Origin: Synanceia verrucosa
Lineage: Eukaryota > Chordata > Actinopteri > Perciformes > Synanceiidae
Length of the DNA stretch: 64,000 nt
Assembly: GCA_029721515.1 (NCBI GenBank)
Contig: CM056563.1
Location: 7,898,454 to 7,962,453 of the forward strand
Direction of reading: 5' to 3'
The number at the start of each line of letters is the position of its first letter. The stretch's first letter is position 1. Made by a program: the position numbers and the translations under genes. Of this stretch, positions 36,601-50,839 are shown one piece after another. Under the pieces are notes generated by a model. That model had not been told where the DNA came from. It did no database searches and was given only the letters and a program-made list of their open reading frames with translations.

Positions 36601-39544
36601 TCGCAGTTTCTTATTTTAGATATCAAAGGGTGAGTTGCCACACACTTGCTGCACTGTCTTTCAGTGTGGTCTTTAGGGTATACAGCCACAGTCTGGAGCT
36701 GTTGTGATTTATGCACAAACACAAACACACATACAGCATGTGAGTACATATTTATTAACTTAGGGTGTCTTGAAGTTGGTTTGTATGTACATCCATAATC
36801 AATGCTCCCAGTAAAATAAAAGCCAACCTAAAAAAAAAAAGTCAATATCAGCTGAAGAGTACTCTACATTGAGAGTATTTTCAGATAGCTCTTTCCTACA
36901 GGGAACTGGAGCTGCTGTGTCCATCTATAATCTCACTAAGCCACCTACTGCTGACTCAGTGTCAGTGTGTGACTTTGGTGAATCCCAGTTTCCTAAAGTT
37001 AGACAATAACACAAACAAGCTGGTCGAGGCAGCAGCTCCCACGTCCTGGAGTGTTGATGCTTTGGTGAAATTTTGTTATACGTATGTATTAAAATTCTCT
37101 TTACATCCTGAGAGCAATCAATAAATCATAGCTATGTTTGATATTTACATTCAGAATGACCCAGGTTGTCATTGTAAATGAGAATTAGTTCTCAGTTGAC
37201 TCACCAGGTAAAATAAAGGTTAAATAAATAAATAAATAAATAAATGACAGTTTTGGGTGGAGCAGTGTTGGGGGTAATGCATTACAAAGAAGCATGTTTC
37301 TGTAATCAGATAACATCTGTGTGTAAGGCAGTGATGTAGCGTGTTGCTACCCTCAACTATGTGAATAATGGGAGGACAGAAAAACAAATCAAACATCCCT
37401 TTTCCTGCGTGTTTGGTCAACATATATTATAACGTGACTTTGACTTTTTTGATATTAAAGAGCAGCAAAGGCAGATCTGGGTCTGTCCTCCTGTTACAAC
37501 AATAAGGAGCTTTACTCTGAAATTATCTGGCTGTTGAGTTACTGTGCAGTTGATGTTACAGAGTGATTCAAAAGTAATGTAACTATTACAGTACTTTAGT
37601 AAAGTAAGGCATTACTTTTTAAAAATAACTAATAAGCCTAATCCATTACTTTTTAAGAGTAACACTACCCCAACACTGGTGGAGAGGCTTTGGATGGAAG
37701 TCTGGATTACCTACCTAAGCTGTGACCAAGCTTTTTTGTGCTCCCTTTGACTGGATTCAGCTTTGAATAAGACCACACATGATTTCTAATTCCTCTTAAT
37801 GGATATTAACTGTAGCTAACTGCAAACTAAACACCAATTTTGTTGTTAACAATGAATTTCTTATTATATGATTGTAAATAAGATTTTGAGTGTGTCTTAG
37901 CTTGATCGTCCCGTGCAGCCACACCAGGTCCACCTCTCTTCCGCTGATTAAGGAACATGGTGTTGTACTATCCAGACGTGTACGAGCATCCAGGCGGCAT
38001 TGTTGTGCTCAGTGGCATTGCAGAGACCCTTGTAAACTCAGTCAGCTGTGTTCCTGGATCGGCTGGTTAGCGAAGTAGACTTTGAAAATAGCTCTGAGCT
38101 GGGAGAATTTGGGCTGCAGCGTGCATGGTGCCAGCCAGGGTGGGGGGGCAGCCATGCAGTGCAATGGCCACTGGCAGACGAGCAGCACAGTGTCACAGTG
38201 ATCGTCTTTGATTGGAGCTCTAAACACTGTGTGACTCACGGCTGCTTCTGAGATCATCACAGGCAAACGTCTCATTAATAGCGATGGGACTTTGAGGCGA
38301 GGTTTTACATTAAAGTTTTATTCTCTGCCTTTGTTTATGAGAGGAGCTGATTGCTGTCTCAAAGCCAAGACATTAGCCTTCACAACAGGCTGTTATACTG
38401 GAATAATCCCTGGCTCATCAATTCTGATGAAATTGTGTTGAAATCAACTCGAATGGCAGTCTTTTTCTACTTCCATTGTTTGTAAATGAGAGTTGCCTGA
38501 AAGGAGATATCCACTTATAACTACTGTATGTGTAGTATTTCATTATATCCAGTCTTTTGAAATGCAAATGGTGAGGGTTCCAGTCCTGAGTCTTCATTAG
38601 AATAAGTTTACTGAAAAGAAAAAAAATGTTATTCCCTTTGACGTTGAGTAGATTAAACAGGTAAGTCATTCCTATATAAAGCCAGATGACTGATTCTTAG
38701 CCCAGGAGGATAAGGATTGTTGGCATATTTTTTATGAGGATCTATTTATGAATGAAGACGTTGATTTGAGGTAAAACTTACAGTGTCCCTTTAAGAAATG
38801 TATTCGAGCAGCTGTCCTGTCCAGCATCATTTCATTCACTTTAACTGGGACTCTTTCTCTCCCTCTCTCTGACTTCCCTACATGTCAACATTTTGAACAT
38901 TTGAAGAATGAGCAATTTAAACTGAATTCACCTTTTAAGACCCAAATTTGAGCAGAAAAGAACCCAGAATAACAAACAATCACAAAAACATTTAACATCG
39001 CAATCAAAAACAATAAAAATGTGTTTTGATATTTTTTCTTCTTTATTGTAAAACAGTAAATTTTAAAATTCATGAATAAAAACAATCATTACGTTTTAGC
39101 ATTAAAGACGTCATTTTGATTAAAGAGCTTGCACATACTGGTGGCTTAAACATTACAGTTCCTGTACAGATTGTAAAGTCCTCTGAGGTAAAGTTGTAAT
39201 TTGTGATTATTATTGGGCTGTACAAATAAAACTGATTTGACTAGAGAAACATAAAAACATATTTTGGAATCAGAAACAATGGGTGGTGGAACAATAATTT
39301 GTGAACTGTCTAAAAAAAGAAATGGGTGAAATGTATTTAGCTAGGTGCTTGACATTTCCATAAAGGTGCTCTCTCTCCCAAGAAAACATTTTGAACCCAT
39401 AACTCTCACCTCAGCATTAAGGAGACATAAAAACTGGGATGGATGGTTTAACGAACCATTTATAAATTATATAACTTCTCGTCAAACAGATGGACCTTCA
39501 CCCCTGAGATGAGAATGCCCTAAACATGCTCAGGGTACATATTT

Positions 39545-39592
<48 letters not shown>

Positions 39593-42500
39593 CCAGATGG
39601 CCGCAGATCTCCTGGGATGTTCAATTTCATTCAATCACTTCAACAGACCAAGACTTAATGGGTAAGGCTCCATAAAAACATACTCAGGATAGAGGCAAAG
39701 GAAACCATTAACCACTCATGAACCAGAAAACATTGCGGTTATTAGTCTGCCTGATATATTATTATATATCCTCACTATCTGTCTTGCCTCCCATTAGCAC
39801 ACAGACACATAAAATGAGTGCATTAAACAGAAGAAAAAAAAACAACAAAAATGTAGTTTAAAAACACGGCAATGCCTTCTCTATAGCTGTTATGTGTGAC
39901 CTCTCGACATGTCAGAGTGTTTTATCTGAGGCGAGGAGGCTTGAGTGGATTTTGAGATGAACAGATTAAAGGAGAAATAAGACATTTTCCAAACTGTAAT
40001 GCTGTCTCTTCCCCATCACCTCTGAATCTGAGCACCACCCTTCCCACCCTGGAGGTGACTGACAGATGGGATCAGTCTGAACATCACTCAGCAGCAACTC
40101 ACTACCTCTCGTCACCCTGGCAAAAAACATATGATTTACCGCGGTGCCCTCCGCCTCTCACCATCACTCACAAGCCCACAGTTGCGCATCATTATACTTA
40201 ATGTGACTCACACACCAATATGTGCCTCATTCACATTGTGTTGAAGCATTGCTCTCACATGCATGTCTGCCACCATCATCTCTCTCTCTCTTATCAATGC
40301 ATCATAGCCCTTGAGACAGACATCCCATCTGCACTCCCCTCTGTGGAGCCACTCTGCTGCTCCTGTAGTTAAACATTCAGACATACTATAACTCAGCATC
40401 TTTCCATTTCTTCACCCTCTTCTGCTATGTCACTCTTTCTTTCTTACTTTCACAGTCAGGTTCATGCACAATGGAAATACAGTGCACACAAACACACACT
40501 GGAAAAAAAAAAAGAAGAAAAGAAACGAAAAGTCATACGCACGCTGACAATCCTCTCAGAGGTGCCTCCTCTGGAGATGGTGGTCCCGTTGAGTCCCACC
40601 AGAGAGGGCAAAGTCTGAGACATCCAGTTGGTCACCATGGCCATGGTGCTGAGCACCGCCCCGATCTTCAGCATGGGAACGCTCATGTTTGCTCCCCGCA
40701 GGGCCCCAGCGCTAACGGCCCTGCAGCCAGCCCTGCCCTGCCCTGCCCTGGACCTTGCTCCGGTCGAACCCCTCTCTGCCCTGGACAGCCCAGATGGGGA
40801 AACGGCCAGTCAGCTTGTGCCTCAGCCCGAGCAGCAGCGGAGCCCCCAGAGCTGGTCGAAGCTCAGCTGCCACACTCACTGCCAGTGGCTCAGTCAAAGG
40901 GACAGCCGGTTAGAGGAGAGCAGCTCATCCAGCAGCATCACGCTGGAATCTTCCCTCTCAGAGTGACTGCCTCAGCCTCACCTCCTCCCTCTACCTCTCT
41001 CACTTTCTCACTCTACCCTTATCTCTCTCTCCCCCCCACCCTCTCTTCCTCAAGATGCAGAGCTGCGCATTGGCCGCCTCTCCGTCTCACCCCTCCCAAT
41101 CAGCCTGGGCTCTGTTCCTGCCAGCCCAGTTTTGCATGCATGTATCCATTCTTTTCTCTTTCTCTGACATTTGGCTATTCTTCTATGACTCACATTTGTG
41201 TGTGTGTGCGTGCACATGCATATTTCTGAGTCTGGGGCTGATCTGTGCTTCATGTTATGTGGCATCCAGCCACAGTAGACTGTCCTCATCACACTTTCTG
41301 TACTGGATGGAGGATGGATTGAGGGTTGACCAGGAGCTTGGGTTAGGGCAGAGAGGTGTTAATGAGAGAGAGATCCAGGTGCTCTTCTGACAGCTCATCC
41401 ATCATTCTGCTCCATGACATATCCTAAAGCAGCCTGTAGCTTGCACTTTTACACTATCTTACCAACTCCGGTCTGCCTGAGGCGTAACTCTCTTCAGCTA
41501 CATGTCTTCTTGACACTTACTGTTGCTCATGCTCTAGAACTAGTGCATAGCATGAGGTCAGATTTGGATGATGATTAAACTGACTCAAATGATGGAGCAG
41601 AATGTAATATGAGCTAATAAATAAAGATTTGATTTGTTCTTATCTGGCTGTTACAGAGTGCATTCCCTGGATTACACTTTTACCATTGTTGTATCACTGT
41701 AGAACTTTTCAACAACATAAAGATCTTGTGCTGCCCACTTTCAGTCAATTTATCAACTATCAACTATATCTGGTAAATACAAGCGGTGCTTTTGTGTAAT
41801 TTTTTGCAGTGAGACCATGTTTCAGAGCACGGTCACACATGAGTGAATGGTGAGTGACTGACGCTTCTCAAACTGAGATTTGAGCTACATCTGGAATGCT
41901 AAGATGTAAATGTTGCTTTGCTTCACATGAAATGGAAGTGAATGGTAGGTGATTGTTAATTTCAGGTGACTGAGCCTCAACTAATGCCTCAGCGTCTCCC
42001 TAGAAACACTACAGCACACTGTTTGCTGTTGCCATGTTTGTTAATGGGTTAACTAACAGGAAGCACACTTGGACCCTTTCAACAGGATGAAATGAAAATA
42101 TAATCTATGATCCAACTAGCTTTAGTTTTGCAGCGCAGGTAATCAGGAGTGAGATGTGATGTTTGGTATCATTTCACCTTGGGGACTACACCTCAAGCCT
42201 GTTGGGACAAATTCAAGACGTGTTTTGAAGTTTCATTAGAGTCTCCAAGTCATGACTGCCTGAATTTGCCAATCATCTCTTCCCAGTGGCCCAGATGAAA
42301 TGAGGGGTATGGGAACTGGAGGGCACCTCAAATTTCACCATAAAGCTTGAAGCCTCTCCTTGCATCAATTTCCAGCAAGATGCTGGCCACAGGCAGTGTC
42401 ATTTTACACCCTAAACACCCATGAATAATGATGACAGAATGGTCGACTCCAACAAAATGGCCAGGTCATCTCCTCTCCGTACCTACTTCCTGCTCTGCTG

Positions 42501-42901
42501 ACTTATTTAGTTTGTCAGACACGGATGGGCTCCCTTCCCCACACGGTCACACTGGGTGAGTGATACATCCTCCTCTGCGTGGGGTGCAACTGTGAGGTGA
42601 TATGAGAGGAGACAGCTTTCTGAGCCCCGTCCAAGAGCATGTCAGCCCTCCACAGCTCACCTGCAGGCTCCCACATCAGCATCTCCTCATATCTTTGCAG
42701 CAAGACTGGCCCCGTGTGGTCACCAGTGGAACTGCAGCCACCTCACTGTACACACAGGTAGTTGTCACTTTATGTGTCAAGGAGATGTGAGGGGGCGTAT
42801 GGCAGCACTGTTTCCAGCCTCAATGTAACATGTCTAACAGAGATTACAAACACACTGCTGCTCCTTACAGTGGCACACACACACACACACACACTCACAC
42901 A

Positions 42902-42935
<34 letters not shown>

Positions 42936-45900
42936 CTTTAATGCACTGCCTGAAGATGCTGCAGTAATCATCTCATTCACTGGGTGGCAGCAAAGATTTA
43001 TACATCGGATGTCCTTTACCCCTGTGTCTGTATTTAAACAAGCTGCTGCACTCAGACCCCTCAAAGACAACCTGGTGACAAAAGAAAAAAATTATTCAAG
43101 ATGGAGCTTATTGATACATTTTTGAATAAATAAAGAGCCGCCCTCCATGTACCCCTGTGGTCCTGTGCAAGTTGTAAGAAATCCATAACTACAGCACATT
43201 GATACCTGATGTCTGGAGAAAAGTTTAGAAGAAAAAGACAAACTTTATTTCCCCACAGGCATTTATAAAGTGTATCTTCTTCTAAATTATCCCAAGTGGT
43301 CACAATTTGTACAATTTGACTGTTGAATATGTCCTCAATAATGCCTTATGCTCAAATTCATTACTCTAAATCCTGTTTGACATTATTTCCTACCCCTTAA
43401 TTTTCCCCAGCTTCACCTTAAACTAAACTGAACAACAATTGTAACCCTTATAAAAAAAAACTGTCTAATGTTTTGACTGTCTAATGATGTCAGATAATAA
43501 TAAAACAAGTTTAATGGTCATTAAATACCTATTTTGTGATTCAAAATAACACTCTCTTTTGTGATAAAGAAGCAGATGGAAAATTCTGATATGTAATCAT
43601 CAGTAATTGTCAGCAAACATACAGCTCAGCTCGTTACATCGTTTCCCACATTTGACATAATAAGAGACATTTGACAGATAAGAGTTTCCAAAACTGAACA
43701 GAGTTCCTTATATGATGATGTATGGAAAGTTATTCATCATTTTTTGTGTGTTTTCGTGTGTTACACAAATGTGAATATGTTTTATTTTCAAATATGCCTC
43801 ATTTTCACCAGAAACCAGTTGGTGTGGGTTCATGCAACAAAACTACACACCTCCTGGGTGACAGTCTGGTGGGTTTTTTTTGACCCACTCATCATCCTGA
43901 CGACCTCCCCACACAGCATTCATTACTCTTTATACTTCCTGATTCACGATTACCTGGACTCATGCAAATAGATTATGTGGCATATAAATATGGTCTAACT
44001 ATGACTTTTCATAGGTATAACTGCAAACAGTGTAAAAACAACCTGCGTACCACAAACACAGGTGCGCATGCTGCACCTGCTGAATGAATATGCTAGCTGA
44101 AGCCACAGAGGTCACACACAAACATCACATCTCCTCTCAGCCGTTTTCACCCTGTTCTTCTGCTTTAAGGAGTCTTTTCATCTGAGCCCTCTGTTAATAA
44201 CTGCTTCTTTTTTTACTCCTGTAGAGAGGAGTGCACCTGAACTCCTTCAAACTTAATATTCCTCTCACAGGGCACAGGTCAGATGCCATCTTCTGTAAAG
44301 TGATGGAGCAAATAAAGGATGGGGAGTATAATGACTGTCATGAGGACAATCTGCCATACCTCAAAGAATTGCAGGCTCTGCCAATCAATTGTCTAATCAC
44401 AGAGTCTGTTGGCAGAACAAGCTTTCATTAAATATTAGCAAGAGAGGAAGTCAGCCATTTAACCTGTATTAATTTAATCCCTTTTCATTAATTTTCACAA
44501 CCGTTCCTCATAATTTCTCCTCTAATAATTGGCCAGCCTCATTTTTTCTCTGTCATTATCTCCAATTCTCTGTCACTCTCTTTTGTTCTCCTTCTCTGTG
44601 AATTTTATTTAGCCTTTAACTCCTCTCAATCGCTCTCCTTCTCCCTGTTGTCTCTCTTGGCCCCTCTGGCAATGAGAAAAAATGGCATCATATCATGTGT
44701 TTCTGCTTCACCCTGCATGTGCTAGCTTCTCCTATTTCCGTCCTGAGCTCACTCACTGTCACTGCTGATTGTAGCTGTCTGGCTCAGATTTGCATGACAG
44801 ACAGTTGATAAGGAGTGTCACCATATTGACAAACTGTGATATTTAAAAAAAAAAAAAAAAAGGTATGTTAATATCATTGTGTAAATAATCCGAAATGGTA
44901 ACAAACTATCTCTACACTGCAGCTCCAACAATTAATTAATTGGTTGTCAACAATTAAATTAATGGTAAACTATTTTGAGGAGTGATTAATTTGTTATTTT
45001 TTTAATTAAAAAACAAACAACTAAAACAAGTTTTAGTTCAGAGAGGAGTAAAGACACAAGAAAATGTTCACTGACTGATTAATCAATTATCAAAATAGAC
45101 CAATCGATTCATTGTTGCAGCTCTGATTGTGACAGCAACACTGGGGAACACACTGTGGAACAGCTTTGTGGTGCCTTTACATAGACATGGCAACAAGCTT
45201 TGTGCTTCACCATAAACATCTAAAAAAAAACTCTGCTTCTAGCCTGTGGGTGTGCGTGTATAAAGGGCATTTTTAATCAGACCAAATGGTGAAAATGGCC
45301 ACCAACTGCAGAAATGGCAGCATTCGTGCACACCCGTGGATGGCAGTAGAGCGCCACAAAGCCTCCAGGTTATAGGACTCGAGCTGGGTGAGATAAAACT
45401 GTGGAGCAGAAAACGCTGTTCTAACTTTGAGCACAAACAACACAGGCAGCTGTGGATCCACAGCGGAAACACAGGACCAAATTACACCTCAGCTAATTAA
45501 ACAGACTTCCTTCACAGTGATGCAGAGCTGTTTTGACTGAAGGCAGCACACGAACAGAGCCCCCGCCTGAGCTCTGAGATATGCCACAGTCATCTTGCTC
45601 TAAGAATACTGGCTATTTTTCTGAGTCATAATTCATTAATTAGATGATGGACATGGAGGCCCTCCACCTTCTACATATATCAACATCAAAATCAGTTGAA
45701 ACAAAGTGTGACCTGATTACCATGGCAACTGTTTAAATGGCATAAATAGGCTGTACCCCGGGGTTCAGGCAGGCACACAGTGGTATGCTTAAGGAAACTC
45801 ATCTGGGCTTTTACGTTTCATCGTAGTGACTGAGACCACAGGAGGATTTCAGAGTATGCATCGACCCCTGAATGCATAAAGTGCAAAGAACACATCCCAT

Positions 45901-47627
45901 TGAGTTGAGCACGTTCAATAATTCAAACAGTGAGCGTTCACCACACATGAAGTACCTCAGTCTATGAATTGTGAAGTGATAAACGTGGCTGGTCGATAAC
46001 CTCGCATGTTCAGCTTGCATCAGCACAGTGTGACAAGATTGGGTGCTATAAGACAGTAAATGTTGTCCGGTCCTGTTTACATATGCATGCATGGATTTGC
46101 ACACGCCCCTCTGTGTTTGTGTCCACTCGCCTGAGCCATGCTTTCTCTCCATTGAGCTGTGAAATGTCTACAATACCCTCTAATGGTAGTTTCTATAGTG
46201 TTGTGTGAGAGACCGGGGTGAGCTGTGGCATGCACGTAGTATACAGCATCTCAGCCATAAATGTGTGACAACAGTGTGGAAAAATACAGACTCAGTCCAA
46301 TAGTGCTCATCTATAACAATGTCTGTTGACAGGTGAAACTTTGTCCTTCCTGTTGGAACATGTGAGAAAGAAAATCAATGTAGTAAGCCTGGCTGTATTG
46401 ACTGTAACACACCTACAGTATCCTGTGGTGAGTCTGTCCATTATCTTTACAGTATAGCATGTAGAGCCCATCTAATCCAGTGCCTGAAGGTGCCAGTACC
46501 TTCACTTCAGCTGTTTCACGATAACTTACTATCTTGGTAATATATCCCACTTCTATATATTTTTTTGTTATTAACTTCATTACATATGATACACATTTCC
46601 ACAAGTTGTCCACAGCTGTATTTGGTAAACAAAACACTTTTTACGAAGTGATTTCTACAAATCAAATTGCTCACATATATAATATCAACAATAAACCTAA
46701 CTGAGAATGTGATATGTGATGGTCTACAGATTACATTGGGTAATGAGAAGGAATACCAAACGGTGCAGTTACATCCAGTATCACCTTGAAATGCACTGTG
46801 TCAAATCAACACAAATTGAGTGGAACTGAACATGTATTATTTAAATGTCTTTCTTCATCTCCTGGTGAATCAACATTTCCTCCCTTGTAATAAAGGTGCC
46901 AGAACAAAAAGGGAGAAAAGACAAAGCATTAGAATAGCAGGCGTTTTTAATGCATTTATTGCATTTGCCTTCGGTGCTTTGTTTTTTTTTTTTATTTTGA
47001 TTGGCTGTTCTCTTTATACATCAGTGATGGAGGCTGTTCTCTTTATACATCAGTGATGGAGGCTGGTCTCTCATCAATGATCAAAGCTGTTCTCTTTAGA
47101 CATCAATAGTAATTAAAGTAGTAATGAAATAATCATTTAAAACAAGGGCAACAACTTAATTTTTTGTTCATGTAAATGTCTTTGCTATGTTGTTGCATAC
47201 TATGCAACCATGGCGATGGAGAAATTGTAGTTCAGTGTACTTGTTCTCAGCAGCTTCATGAATATATTGCTGGAGAATCCATTCAAATTGTATTCATATA
47301 AGGGTTGACTCCTCCTGATTGGTCCCTTGATTACAATCTCAACAGCCCATGGGGGCTTATGCACTATTATTTGCAGGGTATTTTGGTATGAATGAACAGT
47401 ATATGATAGAATATATCCGACAGCTCAATCAGAGACAAGCAGTGTGCAGCATTTTGGCTCGAGGCTTGATTAAAGGAATAGGCGACAACTACATGCAGCA
47501 ATCAGCTGCCATGCATCCTGCAGCACAGCATGGCTCTATCCACTGTTCTGCACCTACTCATGCCAACAGTACCAACTGAATAAGATCCTTTGCAGCACTT
47601 CCTGTCGAAACGTGCCCAGTTGAATTG

Positions 47628-47668
<41 letters not shown>

Positions 47669-50101
47669 GCACTCTCACACATGCACATGCATACAGATAC
47701 ACATTTACACACACAATTACTGTGATCATTTCCTGGCTACATGACCTGATTACCAACAGAACCCAGCCTTTTCTTAATCCAACTGCAGAAAGCCACCACC
47801 ACATCCTGACCTTTTCTCCTCACAGCTAATCAGACATTCCCTCTGTTGTGCTGTGAAAGATATTCCTGTAAATGGAGTAATTACTGACAGCAAATTGTGA
47901 ATTTTCAGCCCAGCAGAAATTGAGACTGCCCCCTCATGGCCATTGAATTGCCTTTTCAAACTGCCCTTCACTAAACTTTACCACTATCAGCCAGAATAAT
48001 TGAGTTTTTTTTTTTTAATCCAGATGGAAACTTGACTTCTGCAGAGTTCTGGAAACATCAGTTTTCCTTCAATAGAGGCTAAAAAAACACTTCTATTTTG
48101 CATAGTTACAGATCTCTATTAGGCTTCTGTATACAGTAAAACAGTTTCTGCACTGCTGGAGAAGAGTGCGGTTCCATTATGTTATTGCTGTGCCCGCAAA
48201 GTACTTTGTTGGATTAGATATGTATTTATATACTGTATACCTGCAGAAGAGCTGAGATCTGATCTTAAATGCCTCTTTAGATGACTAAAGAGACAAGCAG
48301 CGGACAAGATGTGTCTGTGTTTTCTCATGTCTTCTCTGTCTGAGTCATTGTTGACAAATGTCAAGCCACGGAGTGAAGGTATCACCATGATTAGCTCACC
48401 ACTGTGGTAGGTTACACAAGAGGAAAATAAGCCAAAAAAATAACACAAAGAAGATAGACAAAAGGGTAATACAAGAGACGTTGGTGTTTCAGAGAGACCG
48501 AGAGAGAAGGAAGGAGAGAGGGAGAGCGGCAACGAGAAACCGATAAAGAGAGAAAAGGATGGGTGATGCATTTGAAACTCCCAGAGGTGATGAATTTACA
48601 TCTTGCTTTCTGCCACATCTGCAACGGCGAAACTAACAGGACCAGAGAGGAGTGGTGATATCCTGCCAATTACAGCCTGGTTGACTGAGAGTTTGCAGCA
48701 GCCAGTTGTGGAAGAAAATCTCCTAATGCTCCCGACTCAGTATGGTCAGGAACAAAACAATGACCAGAACCCATCAGCTGTAACTGTATATTAGTAATGA
48801 AGGGGCAGAACCAGCCTGCAGTCTGGAGTCCAGCTCCTTTCGTCAGAGCTCACACTGAAGCATCCATTTGTATCCTCCTGTCTTGAGGTCATTAATGCTC
48901 AGAGAAGCTGTAACATTTAATTAGGGACACATTATTAGCACAACACAGGCACAGTGTGCAGCGGAGAGAAATCCCCTAACTGCCCCTAACTGAACATTAC
49001 ATTTACAGCCACATGGAGTTATGGGCAAAAAATGGTTAGGAGAAAACTTGTAGATAAACAAATTAGCTTGTATGCTATTACAGAGTTTTGCCGTTGCCGG
49101 TGGGATAGAGTGGAAAGAATTATTAGTACAAATAGTGTAAGTCTGTGTGCCAGCCATATGATGTGCAAAGTCCCGATTGCTTTGTCAAAATGAGGAGCTG
49201 TTGATGAAATGTTGAAAAAATGAACACAGTCAAGAAAATCAGTGGACAGAGCAGAAACCAGAGGGTCATATGTTGAATATCACAAAGGGATGATTATTCT
49301 GCAGAGTTAGCCAAGTGCAAGATGAGAGCGGGAAGGTGTTGGCGGGAGGAAGCGGGTGGGAGGTAATGGTAAAGAGTGGTCACATAGAGAGACTGGTTCA
49401 CCACAGGGCACTGTCATCATCAGGCAACAGATGCAGTGTTCACCAGGTACAAGGTAATAAACTGTACGGTGAATGTAGTGACATGTCCTGCGTTAAACAC
49501 CTCAGTTTATCTCACAATGTGAGTTACAGTATGGGATGTGTGCTGGTCCTGTGTTATAATACACAGGACCAGCTGCTGTGTGGATGTGTGCAGGACTGTA
49601 TTCAACACAGGATATGCAGCATGCTCTTCACTCTGACCGTGACGCAGATCGGCGATGCTCAACGGTGATATTTGTGAGTGCAGCCATGGGAGATGCCATA
49701 TCAGAAAGGCCATCCCATGCATTAATATTCCATGCAGCACGAGGAGGCAGAAAGCGAGACAGTTTTCTCCTTAAGGAGGCCCTTCCTTTGCTAATCGTTA
49801 ACATAAATACTTTCATACTCCCTCCTCCTGGGACACATAGCTGTTGACTATTGCCTGATTGCCTCTGGTAAAATGGACAAGAATCAATTCACCATAAGAT
49901 CCATCCCCTAAGCATGGAGGATTAGAATGACAGGAATACCCTTTAATAATGAGCTTGAGAGGCTAATGCATTGTGGGAGACATCTCTGCCACCCGTGGAT
50001 TAAATTGCTAATTTCAGTTTTAATGACACCTGTGCAGGGGCCTCATCTGCACGGCCACTGTGTGCTGCTGTTCATTTGAAAAAGGATTTTACACACGCAC
50101 A

Positions 50102-50143
<42 letters not shown>

Positions 50144-50791
50144 AAAAAGCCTCAGAATCTAAATTGAAAGCAACGTTTAACAAGCAAACACATTTACAAA
50201 AAATAATGCCCATATCAGGTTCGAATATTAAGAGCTGCCTAATATTCCTTCGAATATCTTTATTCTATATAAAGAATATCTTTGTAAATATTGAAATTAT
50301 ATTTGAATAACGAAGTTCGGAGTCAAAGCCCTAATACATAAGCACTCCCCCCCCCTAATTTTATGTTCTCCCATTTAGGGGCAATTCCATGAATCAACAG
50401 CTTATACCCGCACTTGTTCCACAGTGTAAATGAATCCCGCTGTTCACTTAATAATACTAGACTAGACTACTAGACTTAATAGTCCGGTTCGGGGCTGTTA
50501 GGATGAGACAACACAGAACACAGAACCGAGCAGAAAAATGTGACTGAGAAGGGAGAGGCACTCCTGAAGAAGATCCTGCACCAGCTCCCCTGCATGCTGT
50601 TACTTTAACTGAGTGGAGTGAGAGATGAGAGGCGGCCTGAGAGGACCAGTAGCCTGAGGCGTTAGGCTTAAAGAGAGGGACCTCTCCTGAATACCTATTC
50701 ATCACATCACCATTAGTGTGGCCGAGGCACTCAGCTCTGCTGCTCAAACCCATAACGAGGATCACTGCATCAGATTCCATATGTATGTATA

Positions 50792-50839
<48 letters not shown>

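Larger units (their letters stand above)
29398..40542 (-). other. olfm2 intron between exons 1B and 2
   Basis: About 11.1 kb. Recognised content: a SINE copy (31852-32118), a LINE tail with TAAA repeat (37150-37245), a MITE (37263-37678), a LINE-3'-end-like copy (38822-39303), a CTC-rich run (30660-30705) and a (CA)n tract (39547-39590). Nothing coding is seen in the remainder. Confidence 0.7.

Noticed and set aside
40471..41229. A 252-codon plus-strand frame over exon 1B and its upstream region
   Set aside because: It runs antisense to exon 1B and through GC-rich and CT-rich sequence. Its composition is low complexity and no domain is visible.
44231..44431. A 66-codon frame with balanced composition in the first intron
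   Set aside because: No acceptor or donor consistent with an olfm2 exon on the minus strand, and no recognised domain on the plus strand.
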